A stretch of 64,000 nucleotides of DNA from Bacillus sp. NTK034 (GCF_017303275.1 NZ_JAFKOJ010000006.1:186001-250000), one strand, 5' to 3'; counted from the stretch's first letter, positions 17,220 to 26,713 are shown. A program made the numbers and translations. The notes: a model not told the origin generated them from the letters alone.

Positions 17220-17248
17220 TTGCTTTTGAATTGAAGAAATATTAAAAT
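17220..17248 (+). promoter_or_regulatory. Probable promoter of the ABC-F leader
   Basis: TTGCTT, 17-base spacer, TAAAAT. Transcription would start near 17255, 29 bases before the leader ORF and almost 500 bases before the ABC-F start. Confidence 0.5.
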
Positions 17249-17283
17249 AAAACTAACTTATTTGAAATGGAGGTGGAGAAGAG

Positions 17284-17418
17284 ATGATTGGAACTGTTTT
17301 GGCACGTGGTGAATGGATTGAATTCCTGACAATTTACCGTGCAATTTTTCATGGTTTTGCTGTTAACGGGACAAGTCTGTCCTTTTTTAGCAAATTTCAT
17401 ATGAAAACAAAACAGTGA
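17284..17418 (+). CDS. Putative 44-aa leader peptide of the ABC-F gene
   Basis: Starts MIGTVLARGEWIEFLTIYR and ends KFHMKTKQ, preceded by a very strong GGAGGTGGAGAAGAG. It lies between a promoter and two terminator-like hairpins upstream of a ribosome-protection-type ABC-F gene. In known antibiotic-inducible ABC-F genes a ribosome stalled on a leader ORF prevents terminator formation; that role here is an inference. The peptide itself matches nothing I know. Confidence 0.5.
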   Translation: MIGTVLARGEWIEFLTIYRAIFHGFAVNGTSLSFFSKFHMKTKQ

Positions 17419-17450
17419 AAACATCTCTTTAACGCGCATTTCAAGAACGG

Positions 17451-17481
17451 TGAAGGGGGCTTCTTCAAGCTCTCTTTTTTT
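17451..17481 (+). terminator. First leader hairpin with U tract
   Basis: TGAAG and CTTCA form a perfect 5-bp stem with a 7-base loop, shortly followed by TTTTTTT. It lies 33 bases after the leader ORF stop. The stem is weak, so its strength as a terminator is uncertain. Confidence 0.4.
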
Positions 17482-17683
17482 ATCCCGTTTAATTGCGGTG
17501 AGCTTCGCAACCAGAGTAAGGAATCTTGTTGCGTCAAGCTTTCATATAAGTCTGATTAAATGAACTCAGTATAATGCTGACGCATTTTGGCAGCAGCAGC
17601 TGAGTGGCCGGCGCATAGCCGCATAGCTAACTGTGAGCAGTAAATCGTCCAGTAAAAGCTTCATTTTATCAGATTTTATCTAG

Positions 17684-17714
17684 GCCATAGGAGAATGTTT
17701 CCTATGGCTTTTTT
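17684..17714 (+). terminator. Leader terminator just before the ABC-F gene
   Basis: GCCATAGGA and TCCTATGGC make a perfect 9-bp stem with a 7-base loop, followed by TTTTTTAT. It ends 34 bases before the ABC-F start codon, so it would stop transcription before the gene unless overridden. Confidence 0.85.
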
Positions 17715-17747
17715 ATGTATATTTTTATAAATTTGGAGGAATTATCT

Positions 17748-19628
17748 ATGATCGCATGCAGCGCACAGCAAGCCGGAAAAACTTACGGCGGAAATATCGT
17801 GTTTGAAAATATATGCTTTGAAATTCATGAGAAGGACAGGGTTGGTTTGACAGGAAGAAATGGAAGCGGAAAAACGACTCTGTTTAAATTGCTGGCTGGA
17901 GCAGAAGTCCCGGATACAGGCAAGATTCATTGGAAAAAGGGTTGTGAGATTGGCTATCTGGCGCAAATTCCAGATTATCCAGCTAGTATGAAGGCAATTG
18001 ATGTTTTAAAAACAGCTTTTGCTTATTTGCTTGAAATGGAAAAAACGATGAAGAAAATGGAACAGGAGATGGCGAATGAAACGGTTCCGGATCAATTAAA
18101 TAAACTTATTGGAGAGTATGGGGAGCTGCAGGATCAGTTTGCACTGAACAATGGCTATGAAATGGATAGCCAGATAGACCGCATCTCAAATGGCCTCAAT
18201 ATCAGCAGTCTTCTGAACAAGGATTTCAGCAGTCTAAGCGGTGGAGAAAAAACAAAGGTATGCCTCGCCCACATGCTCCTGAAATCCCCGAATCTGCTTC
18301 TGCTGGATGAGCCGACCAACCACCTGGATATTAAGGCAGTAGAATGGCTGGCAGATTTTATAAAGAATTATGAAGGGACAGTAGTGCTCATTTCACATGA
18401 TCGGTATTTTTTAGATGAAACGGTCAGCAGGATTCTGGATTTGGAAGATGGAGAAATCACCCTTTATCAGACAAACTATTCAGGCTTTGTAAAAGAGAAA
18501 GAAGAAAGGCTGCTGAGAGAGTTTCAGCAATATGAAGAACAGCAGAAAAAAATCAAGAAGATGAAGGAAGCCATCAAGAGGTTAAGAGAATGGGCCAATC
18601 AATGCACCCCGCCTAACGCGGGTCTCCATAAACGGGCAAGCAGCATGGAAAAAGCTCTCCAGCGTATGGAGAAGCTGGACCGGCCAGTATTAAACCGAAA
18701 AAAAATGAATATGGATCTTGAATCATCTGAGCGGAGCGGAAAAGATGTGGTTTTAATGAAAGAAGTAAGCAAGTCTTTTGGGAGTAAGCACTTATTCCAA
18801 AACGTCAGCATGCACATCCAATTCCGCGATCGGACCTCTATTGTCGGGGATAATGGAACAGGAAAATCGACTTTGGTCAAAATGATCCTGGGAGAGCTGG
18901 AACCAGATGCAGGGGAAATCAGGAAAGGAAGCAGCCTTAAAATTGGCTATCTGTCACAGCATGTTTTCTCAAGAGCTGATGATCAATCGGTAATTGATAC
19001 TTTTAGGGAAGGGCTGACTATAACAGAGGGAGAGGCACGCCATATTCTTGCCGGTTTCCTCTTTTATGGCCATACTGTTTTTCGTAAAGTATCGCAATTG
19101 AGCGGCGGTGAAAGAATGAGGCTGCGCCTGGCCCAGCTCATGCACAGGGATATTAACTTTCTTATACTTGATGAACCGACCAATCATCTTGATATCGAAT
19201 CTAGAGAGGTACTCGAAGAGGCACTGGAAGAATTCAATGGAACGATTTTGGCTGTCTCTCATGACCGTTATTTTATCAATCGAATATTCAGCAAAATTTA
19301 CTGGATTGATCAAAAAGAACTTCATTATTATGAAGGGAATTATGATTGGGCCAGAAAGAAAATGGAGGAGAAGCGGAAAGAGGAGATTGTAGTGCCTGCA
19401 GTTAAAAAGGCAAAGATAGAGGCTGTTTTTCCGAAAAAAAATAATAAAGGGCTGGCACCAGAGGAATTAGAGTACGCAATTGAACAAATTGAGACTAGTC
19501 TTATAAAATTAGAAATGGTTTTGGAAAAGGAAATGGATTTAGAGAAGCTGCAGATAGCTTATCAAGAAAAAGAAGAACTTGAAAAGCAGAGGGAAGAGCT
19601 ATACGGGAAATTGGATGCTATTTTATAA
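17748..19628 (+). CDS. ABC-F ATPase, likely ribosome-protection protein
   Basis: A 626-aa protein with two ABC ATPase domains and no membrane segment. Walker A is GRNGSGKT (residues 36-43) in domain 1 and GDNGTGKS in domain 2; the signatures are LSGGEKTKV and LSGGERMRL; both Walker B regions read LDEPTNHLDI. The charged interdomain linker (about residues 250-320) is the P-site tRNA interaction element, and a coiled C-terminal extension follows. Layout and the attenuator leader suggest an antibiotic-resistance ABC-F of the VmlR/Msr/Lsa kind rather than a housekeeping Uup/EttA. The start at 17748 follows GGAGGAATTATCT; the upstream ATG at 17715 lies in the terminator U tract. Confidence 0.85.
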   Translation: MIACSAQQAGKTYGGNIVFENICFEIHEKDRVGLTGRNGSGKTTLFKLLAGAEVPDTGKIHWKKGCEIGYLAQIPDYPASMKAIDVLKTAFAYLLEMEKTMKKMEQEMANETVPDQLNKLIGEYGELQDQFALNNGYEMDSQIDRISNGLNISSLLNKDFSSLSGGEKTKVCLAHMLLKSPNLLLLDEPTNHLDIKAVEWLADFIKNYEGTVVLISHDRYFLDETVSRILDLEDGEITLYQTNYSGFVKEKEERLLREFQQYEEQQKKIKKMKEAIKRLREWANQCTPPNAGLHKRASSMEKALQRMEKLDRPVLNRKKMNMDLESSERSGKDVVLMKEVSKSFGSKHLFQNVSMHIQFRDRTSIVGDNGTGKSTLVKMILGELEPDAGEIRKGSSLKIGYLSQHVFSRADDQSVIDTFREGLTITEGEARHILAGFLFYGHTVFRKVSQLSGGERMRLRLAQLMHRDINFLILDEPTNHLDIESREVLEEALEEFNGTILAVSHDRYFINRIFSKIYWIDQKELHYYEGNYDWARKKMEEKRKEEIVVPAVKKAKIEAVFPKKNNKGLAPEELEYAIEQIETSLIKLEMVLEKEMDLEKLQIAYQEKEELEKQREELYGKLDAIL

Positions 19629-19637
19629 AAGCGAGTG

Positions 19638-19667
19638 AAGGCTAACAAACGGGTTAGCCTTTTTTTA
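19638..19667 (+). terminator. Terminator of the ABC-F gene
   Basis: AAGGCTAAC, 6-base loop, GTTAGCCTT and a run of T. Confidence 0.9.
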
Positions 19668-19823
19668 TTCATTATATTGAATTAATATAAAATTATTTTA
19701 AATAAACCTTTCAGTTTTCATCTATTTCCTGTATAGTAATATACAAAGTTGAATAATTATTTAAATCTGAATAATTTTACGATATTTTCTATTAATAATA
19801 AGATCATTCAAAAGAAGAAACGC

Positions 19824-19839
19824 TATTCAATATTGAATA
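19824..19839. promoter_or_regulatory. Palindrome upstream of the sigma-54 activator
   Basis: TATTCAATATTGAATA is a perfect 16-bp palindrome ending 18 bases before the activator start. The motif TGAATAATT also occurs near 19750, 19768 and 19834. A possible autoregulatory or activator site. Confidence 0.4.
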
Positions 19840-19857
19840 ATTTTTTCGGAGGGACTA

Positions 19858-21228
19858 ATGAACAGCTTTTTCATGGACTGGAATAATGATAAAGAAGTTA
19901 TATCCTCAATGGAAGAAGACATTATGGTAACCAATGCAGACGGAATAATTATAAAAGTCAGTAAAGGCAGCGGCAGCCATTATGGAGTTGAACCGGAATC
20001 TCTCCTTGGCGAATCTGTATATGATCTGGAAAAAAAAGGGGTTTTCAAGCCTGCGATCACTCCAGAAGTATTAAAGAAAAAGAAAAAAGTCATTCTGGTG
20101 CAAAAAGCCGGATCAGGCAAAAAGATCCTGGTTACCGGTATTCCAGTATTCAATGAAACTGGAAAAATCGATCATATTGTCAGTTATTCCTACGATGTTT
20201 CGGAGCTTCTTGTTATAAAAGAATATCTGAACAGCGTTGAAGAAGAAATGGCCAGGGTGAAAAGCGAACTGGATCTCCTTCGCAATAAGAGCATCAAAAT
20301 GGATGGCATGATAGCTGACAGCCTGGCGATGAGAAATATTGCCGAAACCATCAGAAGAATCCGGGATGTAGATGTCACAGTCCTGCTCCTGGGTGAATCA
20401 GGTGTCGGAAAATCGGCTCTCGCTAAATGGATACATCAAAACAGCACGCGAAAAGACGGTCCGTTCATTGAAGTGAACTGCAGTGCCATTCCGGAATCCA
20501 TCTTTGAAGCTGAGTTTTTCGGGTATGAAGGCGGTGCTTTTACAGGGGCAAAGAATAAAGGCAAAATGGGATTTGCTGAAATGGCAAAAGGAGGCACGCT
20601 ATTTCTTGATGAAATTGGTGAACTCTCAGCCCATCTGCAGGCAAAGCTGCTGAAATTCATACAAGACAAGCAGTTTTATAGAGTGGGGGGGACAAAGCCG
20701 GTTCAGGCTGATTTTCGTCTCCTGGCAGCAACAAACAAGGATCTCGAAAAAGCAGTTGAATCCAAGGATTTCAGGCAGGACTTATTCTTCCGGCTGAACG
20801 TGGTGCCATTGAAGATTCCGCCTTTAAGGGAGAGGAAAGATGATTTATTTGCGCTCATTCATTATTTTCTCCACTCAATCTCCAAGAGGCATAATCGGGA
20901 AAGACAGCTGGACAGATCCCTGGTCGATCACTTGCTGCAGCTGGAATGGAAGGGAAACGTAAGAGAACTTGAAAATCTGATGGAGCGGCTTATCGTGACA
21001 AGCACCAGCCTGATGATTACAAAAGAGGACCTGCCTTATGAATACCATATGCAAGGAAAAAAAGATGGTTTTATAGATTATGAGGGACAATCTCTTCCTG
21101 CGATTTTGGAAGATGTAGAGAAGAAAGTATTAATCAATGCGAGGAAGCGTTACCGAACCACAACTGAAATAGCGGGTGCCCTGGGGATCAGTCAGCCTTC
21201 AGTAGTAAGAAAATTAAAAAAAATATGA
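19858..21228 (+). CDS. Sigma-54-dependent transcriptional activator with PAS sensor
   Basis: A 456-aa bacterial enhancer-binding protein. An N-terminal PAS-like sensor domain (about residues 12-115) and a coiled linker lead to the AAA+ domain: Walker A GESGVGKS (179-186), the sigma-54 contact loop GAFTGA (226-231) and Walker B GGTLFLDEIGE (245-255). The C-terminus carries a Fis/TyrR-type HTH (TTEIAGALGISQPSVVRKLK). It sits immediately upstream of a -24/-12 promoter and an aminotransferase/transporter pair, its probable targets. The inducer is unknown. Confidence 0.92.
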   Translation: MNSFFMDWNNDKEVISSMEEDIMVTNADGIIIKVSKGSGSHYGVEPESLLGESVYDLEKKGVFKPAITPEVLKKKKKVILVQKAGSGKKILVTGIPVFNETGKIDHIVSYSYDVSELLVIKEYLNSVEEEMARVKSELDLLRNKSIKMDGMIADSLAMRNIAETIRRIRDVDVTVLLLGESGVGKSALAKWIHQNSTRKDGPFIEVNCSAIPESIFEAEFFGYEGGAFTGAKNKGKMGFAEMAKGGTLFLDEIGELSAHLQAKLLKFIQDKQFYRVGGTKPVQADFRLLAATNKDLEKAVESKDFRQDLFFRLNVVPLKIPPLRERKDDLFALIHYFLHSISKRHNRERQLDRSLVDHLLQLEWKGNVRELENLMERLIVTSTSLMITKEDLPYEYHMQGKKDGFIDYEGQSLPAILEDVEKKVLINARKRYRTTTEIAGALGISQPSVVRKLKKI

Positions 21229-21243
21229 TTGTTAATACATACT

Positions 21244-21260
21244 TTGGCATGAATATTGCA
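21244..21260 (+). promoter_or_regulatory. Sigma-54 (-24/-12) promoter
   Basis: TTGGCATGAATATTGCA matches the sigma-54 consensus, with the GG and GC elements at the required 12-base spacing. It lies between the activator gene and the aminotransferase gene. Confidence 0.85.
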
Positions 21261-21321
21261 TTAAAGAATAGCAGAGCAAACATAGCATTTTTCATCTATG
21301 CAGGATTCAGGAGGGGAAAGT

Positions 21322-22641
21322 ATGAACGGAGAAAATTGGATTCATCTTGTCGGGAACATTTCAAACTTATTGGCGCCAAGCATGGCAAAGGATCACCCTA
21401 ATTTGCCGGTGGTTAAGGCGGAAGGCTGCTATTACTACGGTGTCGATGGAAAAGAGTATTTGGATTTTACATCAGGCATCGCAGTGGAAAATGTCGGACA
21501 TCGCCATCCAAAGGTTGTACAGGCTATTAAAGACAGTGCAGACCATTTGGTGCACGGCCCGTCAGGCGTTATCATCTATGAGTCGATTTTGAGGCTCGCA
21601 GATGAGCTTGGAAAAATTACGCCGGGAAATCTGGATTGCTTTTTCTTTGCGAATAGCGGGACTGAAGCAATCGAAGGAGCTATTAAGCTGGCAAAGTATG
21701 TCACGCGGAGGCCCTATGTTGTCTCCTTCACAGGCTGTTTCCATGGAAGGTCGATGGGGGCGCTAAGTGTATCCACATCCAAAAGTAAATACCGCAAGTT
21801 TCAGCAGCCGTCCTGGCTGACTTATCAACTTCCATATGCGGATGAGCGGGATTGCCCTTTTGGTGAAGATCCTGAAGAGTACTTTCCAAGAAAACTGGAA
21901 AAGGATGCCGAAACACTCTTCAAGCATCAGGTGGACCCGGAAGAGGTTGCCTGCATGATCATTGAACCGGTTCTCGGGGAAGGAGGCTATATCATTCCTC
22001 CGAAGAGATGGATGCAGAAAATCAGGGAAATCTGTGACCGGCATGGAATCCTGCTGATATTTGATGAAGTGCAAACCGGCTTTGGGCGTACTGGAGAGTG
22101 GTTCGCCGCACAGGCTTTTGATGTTGTGCCGGATATCATGGCAATTGCAAAAGGAATCGCGGCAGGATTGCCGCTAAGCGCAACTGCAGCTTCAAAAGAA
22201 TTGATGGAAAAATGGCCGCTGGGTGCCCATGGAACAACCTTCGGCGGAAATCCGATTGCCTGCTCTGCAGCATTAGCGTCCCTTGAAGTCCTAAAAACGG
22301 AAAATCTTTTGGAAAACGCAAAGCAAATGGGAGAGTATGCATTAAAGAAATTACACGATTTGCAAGCCGAACATCCTGCAATTGGCAGTGTCCGAGGTCT
22401 GGGGCTGATGATCGGCATTGAAATAATCGACCCGCAAACCGGAAAACCGGATGGAAATGCTGTAATGGATATTCTGAACTCTTCACTTGATAAGGGAGTC
22501 CTCTTTTATCTCTGCGGAAATTCAGGGGAAGTGATTCGGATGATTCCGCCGCTTATCGTGACAAGAGAGCAAATCGACCAGGGTCTGAAAGTATTGGAAG
22601 AAGCACTTACAGAACATGAAGCAGTTGTTTCCAAATCATAA
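21322..22641 (+). CDS. Class III PLP aminotransferase (GABA/ornithine type)
   Basis: A 439-aa omega-aminotransferase. The PLP lysine is K277 in [20 protein letters not shown] holds the cofactor aspartate; the N-terminal part has [15 protein letters not shown]. It resembles 4-aminobutyrate and related diamine or beta-amino-acid aminotransferases; the amino donor is unknown. Start at 21322 chosen from AGGAGGGGAAAG. It is followed after 12 bases by a transporter, and the sigma-54 promoter lies 62 bases upstream, which suggests inducible catabolism of an amino compound imported by the neighbour. Confidence 0.88.
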   Translation: MNGENWIHLVGNISNLLAPSMAKDHPNLPVVKAEGCYYYGVDGKEYLDFTSGIAVENVGHRHPKVVQAIKDSADHLVHGPSGVIIYESILRLADELGKITPGNLDCFFFANSGTEAIEGAIKLAKYVTRRPYVVSFTGCFHGRSMGALSVSTSKSKYRKFQQPSWLTYQLPYADERDCPFGEDPEEYFPRKLEKDAETLFKHQVDPEEVACMIIEPVLGEGGYIIPPKRWMQKIREICDRHGILLIFDEVQTGFGRTGEWFAAQAFDVVPDIMAIAKGIAAGLPLSATAASKELMEKWPLGAHGTTFGGNPIACSAALASLEVLKTENLLENAKQMGEYALKKLHDLQAEHPAIGSVRGLGLMIGIEIIDPQTGKPDGNAVMDILNSSLDKGVLFYLCGNSGEVIRMIPPLIVTREQIDQGLKVLEEALTEHEAVVSKS

Positions 22642-22653
22642 GGAGGTATGAGA

Positions 22654-24021
22654 ATGAAAGCTGAGACAAGGGTTAAGCCGCAGGCTGTCACAGGAGAGTA
22701 TTGGAAATTTGTCATCCCATCTTTAATTGGATCGCTCCTATTTCTGGTTCCAGTTAAATTTCAGGGAGATGTCACGATTGGTGTTGGTATATTAGCATCT
22801 CTTTTAGGCAATGCGTTCAGTGAACAGATGCCTGCCATTATCATTTTTATTTTAGGGATATCCGTTTTTCTTTCCATCCTGACAAAAGCAGCAAAACCGG
22901 CATTTATACTGGATAATAAGTTTTTAAAAGGATTATTTGATACCGGGAAGTTTGGATTAACCATGAGAATCCTTGGATTCGCAGTAGGAATTATGACTTT
23001 GTTTGAGGTCGGGCCTGAATTTATCTGGTCGCGAAATACAGGCGGAGTGGTTCTCTACGACCTGGCTCCCGTTTTACTTACGTGGTTCCTGTTTGCCGGC
23101 ATCCTTCTGCCGCTTTTAGTGGAATTTGGATTAATGGAGTTCATTGGGGCGCTTGTCCAGAAATTTATGAGGCCATTTTTCACACTTCCCGGAAGGTCCT
23201 CCATCGATTGCCTTGCGTCCTGGATGGGCGCCGGAACAGTAGGTGTATTGGTAACAACGAAGCAATATGATGAAGGTTTTTACACAAAAAGAGAAGCAGC
23301 GGTCATTGCGACAACCTTTTCGATTGCATCTGTTGCTTTCAGCCTTGTAGTTGCGAATGTGGTTGGCCTTGGCCATTTATTCATCCCTTTTTATTTAACC
23401 GTTTCTGCCGCCTGTGTAGTGGCAGCATTGATTATGCCAAGAATTCCGCCATTATCCCGGAAGCCGGATACTTATTATGAGCCAGTAGGACAGCAGATTG
23501 ATGAAACCATTCCGGAAGGGGTTTCGAAATTGAAATGGGGATGGGAGCAGGCAATTGATAAAGCAAGGAATGCTCCAGGTCCCAAAAAGCTGTTAACCAA
23601 TGGCATTGAAACCGTTTTGGATATTTGGATGGGCCTGATTCCGCTTGTGATGAGCCTGGGAGCAGCAGCACTGATCATTGCGGAATACACACCTGCATTT
23701 AAGTTTATTTCATATCCGCTCATTCCGGTTTTGGAGTTTATGCAATTGCCGGAAGCAGGAGCAGCAGCACAGACCATGCTTGTTGGCTTTGCTGATATGT
23801 TCCTTCCAGCCGTTATCGGGAGCGGGATTGAGAGCGAACTGACAAGATTTGTCGTGGCGGGCCTGTCATTAACACAATTAGTATACATGTCTGAAATCGG
23901 GATCCTGATCCTGCGTTCGAACATTCCGCTGAGCTTTGTGGATTTATTAGTTATTTTTATTGAAAGAACGGTTATTACTCTACCTGTTATTGTACTGATT
24001 GCACATGTTTTTGTATTTTAG
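22654..24021 (+). CDS. YjiH-family membrane protein with nucleoside-recognition (gate) domains
   Basis: A 455-aa integral membrane protein with about ten segments. It begins WKFVIPSLIGSLLFLVPV, as in YjiH proteins, and contains two gate-like regions (SWMGAGTVGVLVTTKQYDEGFYTKREA and GFADMFLPAVIGSGIES). The family is presumed to transport solutes. The second ATG at 22654 is preferred because AAGGAGG directly abuts the first. Co-transcribed with the aminotransferase; a strong terminator follows. Confidence 0.82.
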   Translation: MKAETRVKPQAVTGEYWKFVIPSLIGSLLFLVPVKFQGDVTIGVGILASLLGNAFSEQMPAIIIFILGISVFLSILTKAAKPAFILDNKFLKGLFDTGKFGLTMRILGFAVGIMTLFEVGPEFIWSRNTGGVVLYDLAPVLLTWFLFAGILLPLLVEFGLMEFIGALVQKFMRPFFTLPGRSSIDCLASWMGAGTVGVLVTTKQYDEGFYTKREAAVIATTFSIASVAFSLVVANVVGLGHLFIPFYLTVSAACVVAALIMPRIPPLSRKPDTYYEPVGQQIDETIPEGVSKLKWGWEQAIDKARNAPGPKKLLTNGIETVLDIWMGLIPLVMSLGAAALIIAEYTPAFKFISYPLIPVLEFMQLPEAGAAAQTMLVGFADMFLPAVIGSGIESELTRFVVAGLSLTQLVYMSEIGILILRSNIPLSFVDLLVIFIERTVITLPVIVLIAHVFVF

Positions 24022-24024
24022 CTG

Positions 24025-24060
24025 AAAGGAGGGCGGCATATAGCCAGCCCTCCTTTTCGT
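24025..24060 (+). terminator. Terminator of the aminotransferase operon
   Basis: AAAGGAGGGC, 12-base loop, GCCCTCCTTT, then TTCGTT. Confidence 0.88.
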
Positions 24061-24155
24061 TATATTAATTTTCTTAAAAGTTCCAAAAGGGCAATATATT
24101 ATCGGGGCATGTCTCATATCTTATATAGAATCTGCATTATATAAGGAGAGGCGCA

Positions 24156-25481
24156 ATGAGTAAATTCTTCAAGGGAGTCATATTGCTTGCACTGGCGGCT
24201 TTTGCAAGCGAATGTATAGAGTTTGTGGTGAATATGGTGCTCGCCCGGGAACTGGGGGAGAGGGGCCTCGGCATGTACATGTCGATTTTGCCGACCATAT
24301 TTTTGATTGTGCTGCTGGCAAGTTTTGAGCTTCCGATCTCTATTTCCAAATTCATTGCAGAAAAAGATAAAAGGTACCACCTCAGCATGCTCCATCATGT
24401 CATCAAGCTTACTATTATCTTTACAGCCGTTTTGGTGCCAGCTGCATCGGCTATTATTCCGTTCGTCAGTGTCTTTAATGAGTACCACCCGCTGCTGAGA
24501 TGGGTTGTGATCGGCTTTATCCCAATCGTGTCATTTTCCTCGATTGCCAGAGGCTTTTTCATGGGGAAGCATCAAATGGGGAAAATTGCAGCCTCCAATT
24601 TTCTGCGCAAATCCGTTCAGCTCCTTTTGCTTGTGGTTCTTTACCAGGCCTTTCAATTTGATGCCAATACCGCAGTATTCATTGCTTTTTGTACTTTTGT
24701 AGGAAGTGAGATTGTTGTTTTCCTATATCTTCTGCATATGTTTATTATTCAGTATCAGCGCATTAAAAAAGAGCCATCGAGTTTTATCAGCGGTAAAAGT
24801 GTTCGGCAAAACCTTCTATCTGTTTCTGTGCCGACTACCGCTTTACGAGTTTTTCATGCCTTGACCCATGCAGTACAGCCATTTTTGATTAAAGCTGCGC
24901 TATTTAAAGCAGGGGTGCCGGGAGAAATTGCGACAGAGCATTTTGGTATGCTTGCAGGTGTGGCCATGACAATCGGCTTTTTTCCATCCTTCATTGCCCA
25001 TTCATTTTTAATTATGCTGATTCCAACTGTGTCTAAAGAATATGCGGATAAAAACCTGGATGAACTGAGGAGGCTTCTTCAGCAGGTGTTTTTTGTCACC
25101 TTTTTATACGGAATTCCTTCAGTTGGACTTTTTTACTTTTTCGCACGGCCGCTGACCGATGTGTTTTTTCATTCAACAGATGCAGCAGTGTATTTGCAGA
25201 TGCTTTGGCCATTCTTTTTGCTTCACTTCTTCATTATCCCGATGCAGGCCTACTTAATCGGCCTGGGCCTGATGAAAGATGCAGCTTATCATTCAGTATG
25301 GTCCACGGTTGTTTCATTTACAGTCATGTACCTGCTTGGTTCTATGCATAGCCTGCAGATGGATGGGATCATTATGGGCATGAATACAGGAGCAGTGCTC
25401 CTCGCCATGATGCATTATGTAACAGTATGCAGGAAAATTGGACTGACTCTGTATCTATCGCCAGCTAAGCAGTTTTACTGA
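24156..25481 (+). CDS. MOP-superfamily polysaccharide flippase (SpoVB-like)
   Basis: A 441-aa membrane protein with about twelve segments belonging to the oligosaccharide/lipid flippase branch of the MOP (MATE-related) superfamily. In Bacillus, relatives such as SpoVB move lipid-linked cell-wall or exopolysaccharide precursors. The motif VLARELGERGLGMYM near the N-terminus is typical. It is shorter than SpoVB (about 518 aa), so a specialised flippase is likely. RBS AGGAGAGG. The substrate cannot be told. Confidence 0.8.
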   Translation: MSKFFKGVILLALAAFASECIEFVVNMVLARELGERGLGMYMSILPTIFLIVLLASFELPISISKFIAEKDKRYHLSMLHHVIKLTIIFTAVLVPAASAIIPFVSVFNEYHPLLRWVVIGFIPIVSFSSIARGFFMGKHQMGKIAASNFLRKSVQLLLLVVLYQAFQFDANTAVFIAFCTFVGSEIVVFLYLLHMFIIQYQRIKKEPSSFISGKSVRQNLLSVSVPTTALRVFHALTHAVQPFLIKAALFKAGVPGEIATEHFGMLAGVAMTIGFFPSFIAHSFLIMLIPTVSKEYADKNLDELRRLLQQVFFVTFLYGIPSVGLFYFFARPLTDVFFHSTDAAVYLQMLWPFFLLHFFIIPMQAYLIGLGLMKDAAYHSVWSTVVSFTVMYLLGSMHSLQMDGIIMGMNTGAVLLAMMHYVTVCRKIGLTLYLSPAKQFY

Positions 25482-25487
25482 AAATGA

Positions 25488-25525
25488 AAAAGCATCTCCC
25501 CTCCATGGGCAGATGCTATTTTTTT
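25488..25525. terminator. Bidirectional terminator
   Basis: AGCATCT and AGATGCT with A and T runs outside, between convergent genes; it overlaps the end of the minus-strand gene. Confidence 0.8.
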
Positions 25526-26190
25526 CCCTCATTTTTTTCCCCGAATTTACTCTCAATTGTATGTTCATCTCCGTACAGGATTATATGATCGCCTTCCTGA
25601 AGCTCCGTCACTAGCCGTTCTTTTCTAATCTTTATGTCACCCCGCTGGATATACAGCACATTGATATCCTCATCCTCTTCGATAATATCTCCTAACTCCT
25701 TTTCCTTAAATCCACATGTTTCATCAATGAAATAATCCAATACTTGATCAGTATCATCTGTAAGCAGCGCCTCTCTTATCGGGAGATCACGAAAATCATA
25801 ATGTTCTTCGAGCTCATGCTCCAGTTTCCCCGAAAGATAATCCCGCATTTTAGGCATCTTTAAAATAAAAATAACCATGATTAGGGCGGCGGCAACGAAC
25901 GAGATCTTAGCAGTAAAAAATTCATCTGAAAGGATGCTGCTGATTGCAGAAATAATAACTGCCAATGAGAAGGCACCAAATAAAATTAAAAAGGCCCCGA
26001 ACCTTCTGCGGATCGGATGGTCGATAATCAGTTCCGATTCCCCGGTTGTAAAGCCGGTTCCTGTCAGCATGCTGATCACCTGAAATCTCGCAATATGCTT
26101 ATCAAGCCCAGTATATGTGAAGATAAGGGTATGAATTTCGATAACAGCCAAAACGATTCCCAAATAAATCAGGATGAAAAGAACACCCAT
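25516..26190 (-). CDS. Membrane protein with TrkA-C (RCK_C) domain
   Basis: A 224-aa protein. Three hydrophobic segments in residues 1-110 are followed by a cytoplasmic TrkA-C-like domain (about residues 130-215; ETCGFKEKELGDI, VTELQEGDHIILYGDE), a fold that binds ligands such as cyclic di-nucleotides or cations in K+ and CPA transport systems. It lacks a transporter core of its own, so it may regulate a partner. RBS TCGGAGG. Confidence 0.8.
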   Translation of the reverse strand: MGVLFILIYLGIVLAVIEIHTLIFTYTGLDKHIARFQVISMLTGTGFTTGESELIIDHPIRRRFGAFLILFGAFSLAVIISAISSILSDEFFTAKISFVAAALIMVIFILKMPKMRDYLSGKLEHELEEHYDFRDLPIREALLTDDTDQVLDYFIDETCGFKEKELGDIIEEDEDINVLYIQRGDIKIRKERLVTELQEGDHIILYGDEHTIESKFGEKNEGKK

Positions 26191-26219
26191 CTTATTTCCT
26201 CCGAAAATTTAGAATTATG

Positions 26220-26248
26220 TAAAAAACCTAAGGAAGCCAGTCCTTAGG
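26220..26248 (-). terminator. Minus-strand terminator
   Basis: CCTAAGGA, 6-base spacer, TCCTTAGG, with a T run on the minus strand. It ends the small gene at 26249-26512. Confidence 0.85.
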
Positions 26249-26512
26249 TCATTGCTGTACGGTTTGGTTATAGTAATTTACTGAATACATGGCACCTTCA
26301 TCTACCATTTTGTTATCTTCAATATTATGCGGGTCCGGGTGGCCAAGTTTTTCTTCTGGAACTGTATCATTTAAAAAGCGGTCTGGAAGCATGCCTTTCA
26401 TTTTAACAGCAAGAGACTGAACTTTATTTCGATTGTTTTTGCTTGCCAACAATAAAATACTTGTAATGCCAACACCGGCTAACAGATATGGATTTAACGG
26501 ACGAGAATTCAT
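26249..26512 (-). CDS. Small hypothetical protein, 87 aa
   Basis: A short N-terminal hydrophobic segment (PYLLAGVGITSILLLAS, residues 8-24) followed by a basic stretch and a hydrophilic tail. RBS GGAGG upstream of ATG and its own terminator support a real single-gene unit. Family not recognised. Confidence 0.7.
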   Translation of the reverse strand: MNSRPLNPYLLAGVGITSILLLASKNNRNKVQSLAVKMKGMLPDRFLNDTVPEEKLGHPDPHNIEDNKMVDEGAMYSVNYYNQTVQQ

Positions 26513-26713
26513 GATTATGCTCCTCCTTCAAATAATTGAATTTGTATTTCTTGGTGTATATTTACCCGGCATAATTAAATGCAAACATATAGTTTAAATA
26601 ACATTGTTTCCAGTACTAGAAATAATTACTCCTTCTAAAGGGTTTTACTGGAGCCGTGAGAGGGGAATTATGTATTTATTAAAAAGGATTAGGATTCCAG
26701 GAGGAAGATGGGG

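Noticed and set aside
17242-17439. A minus-strand 65-aa ORF opposite the ABC-F leader
   Set aside because: No RBS; the plus-strand leader ORF has a far stronger RBS and context.
17255-17747. T-box riboswitch in the ABC-F leader
   Set aside because: No AGGGTGG-type T-box sequence and no specifier loop can be seen.
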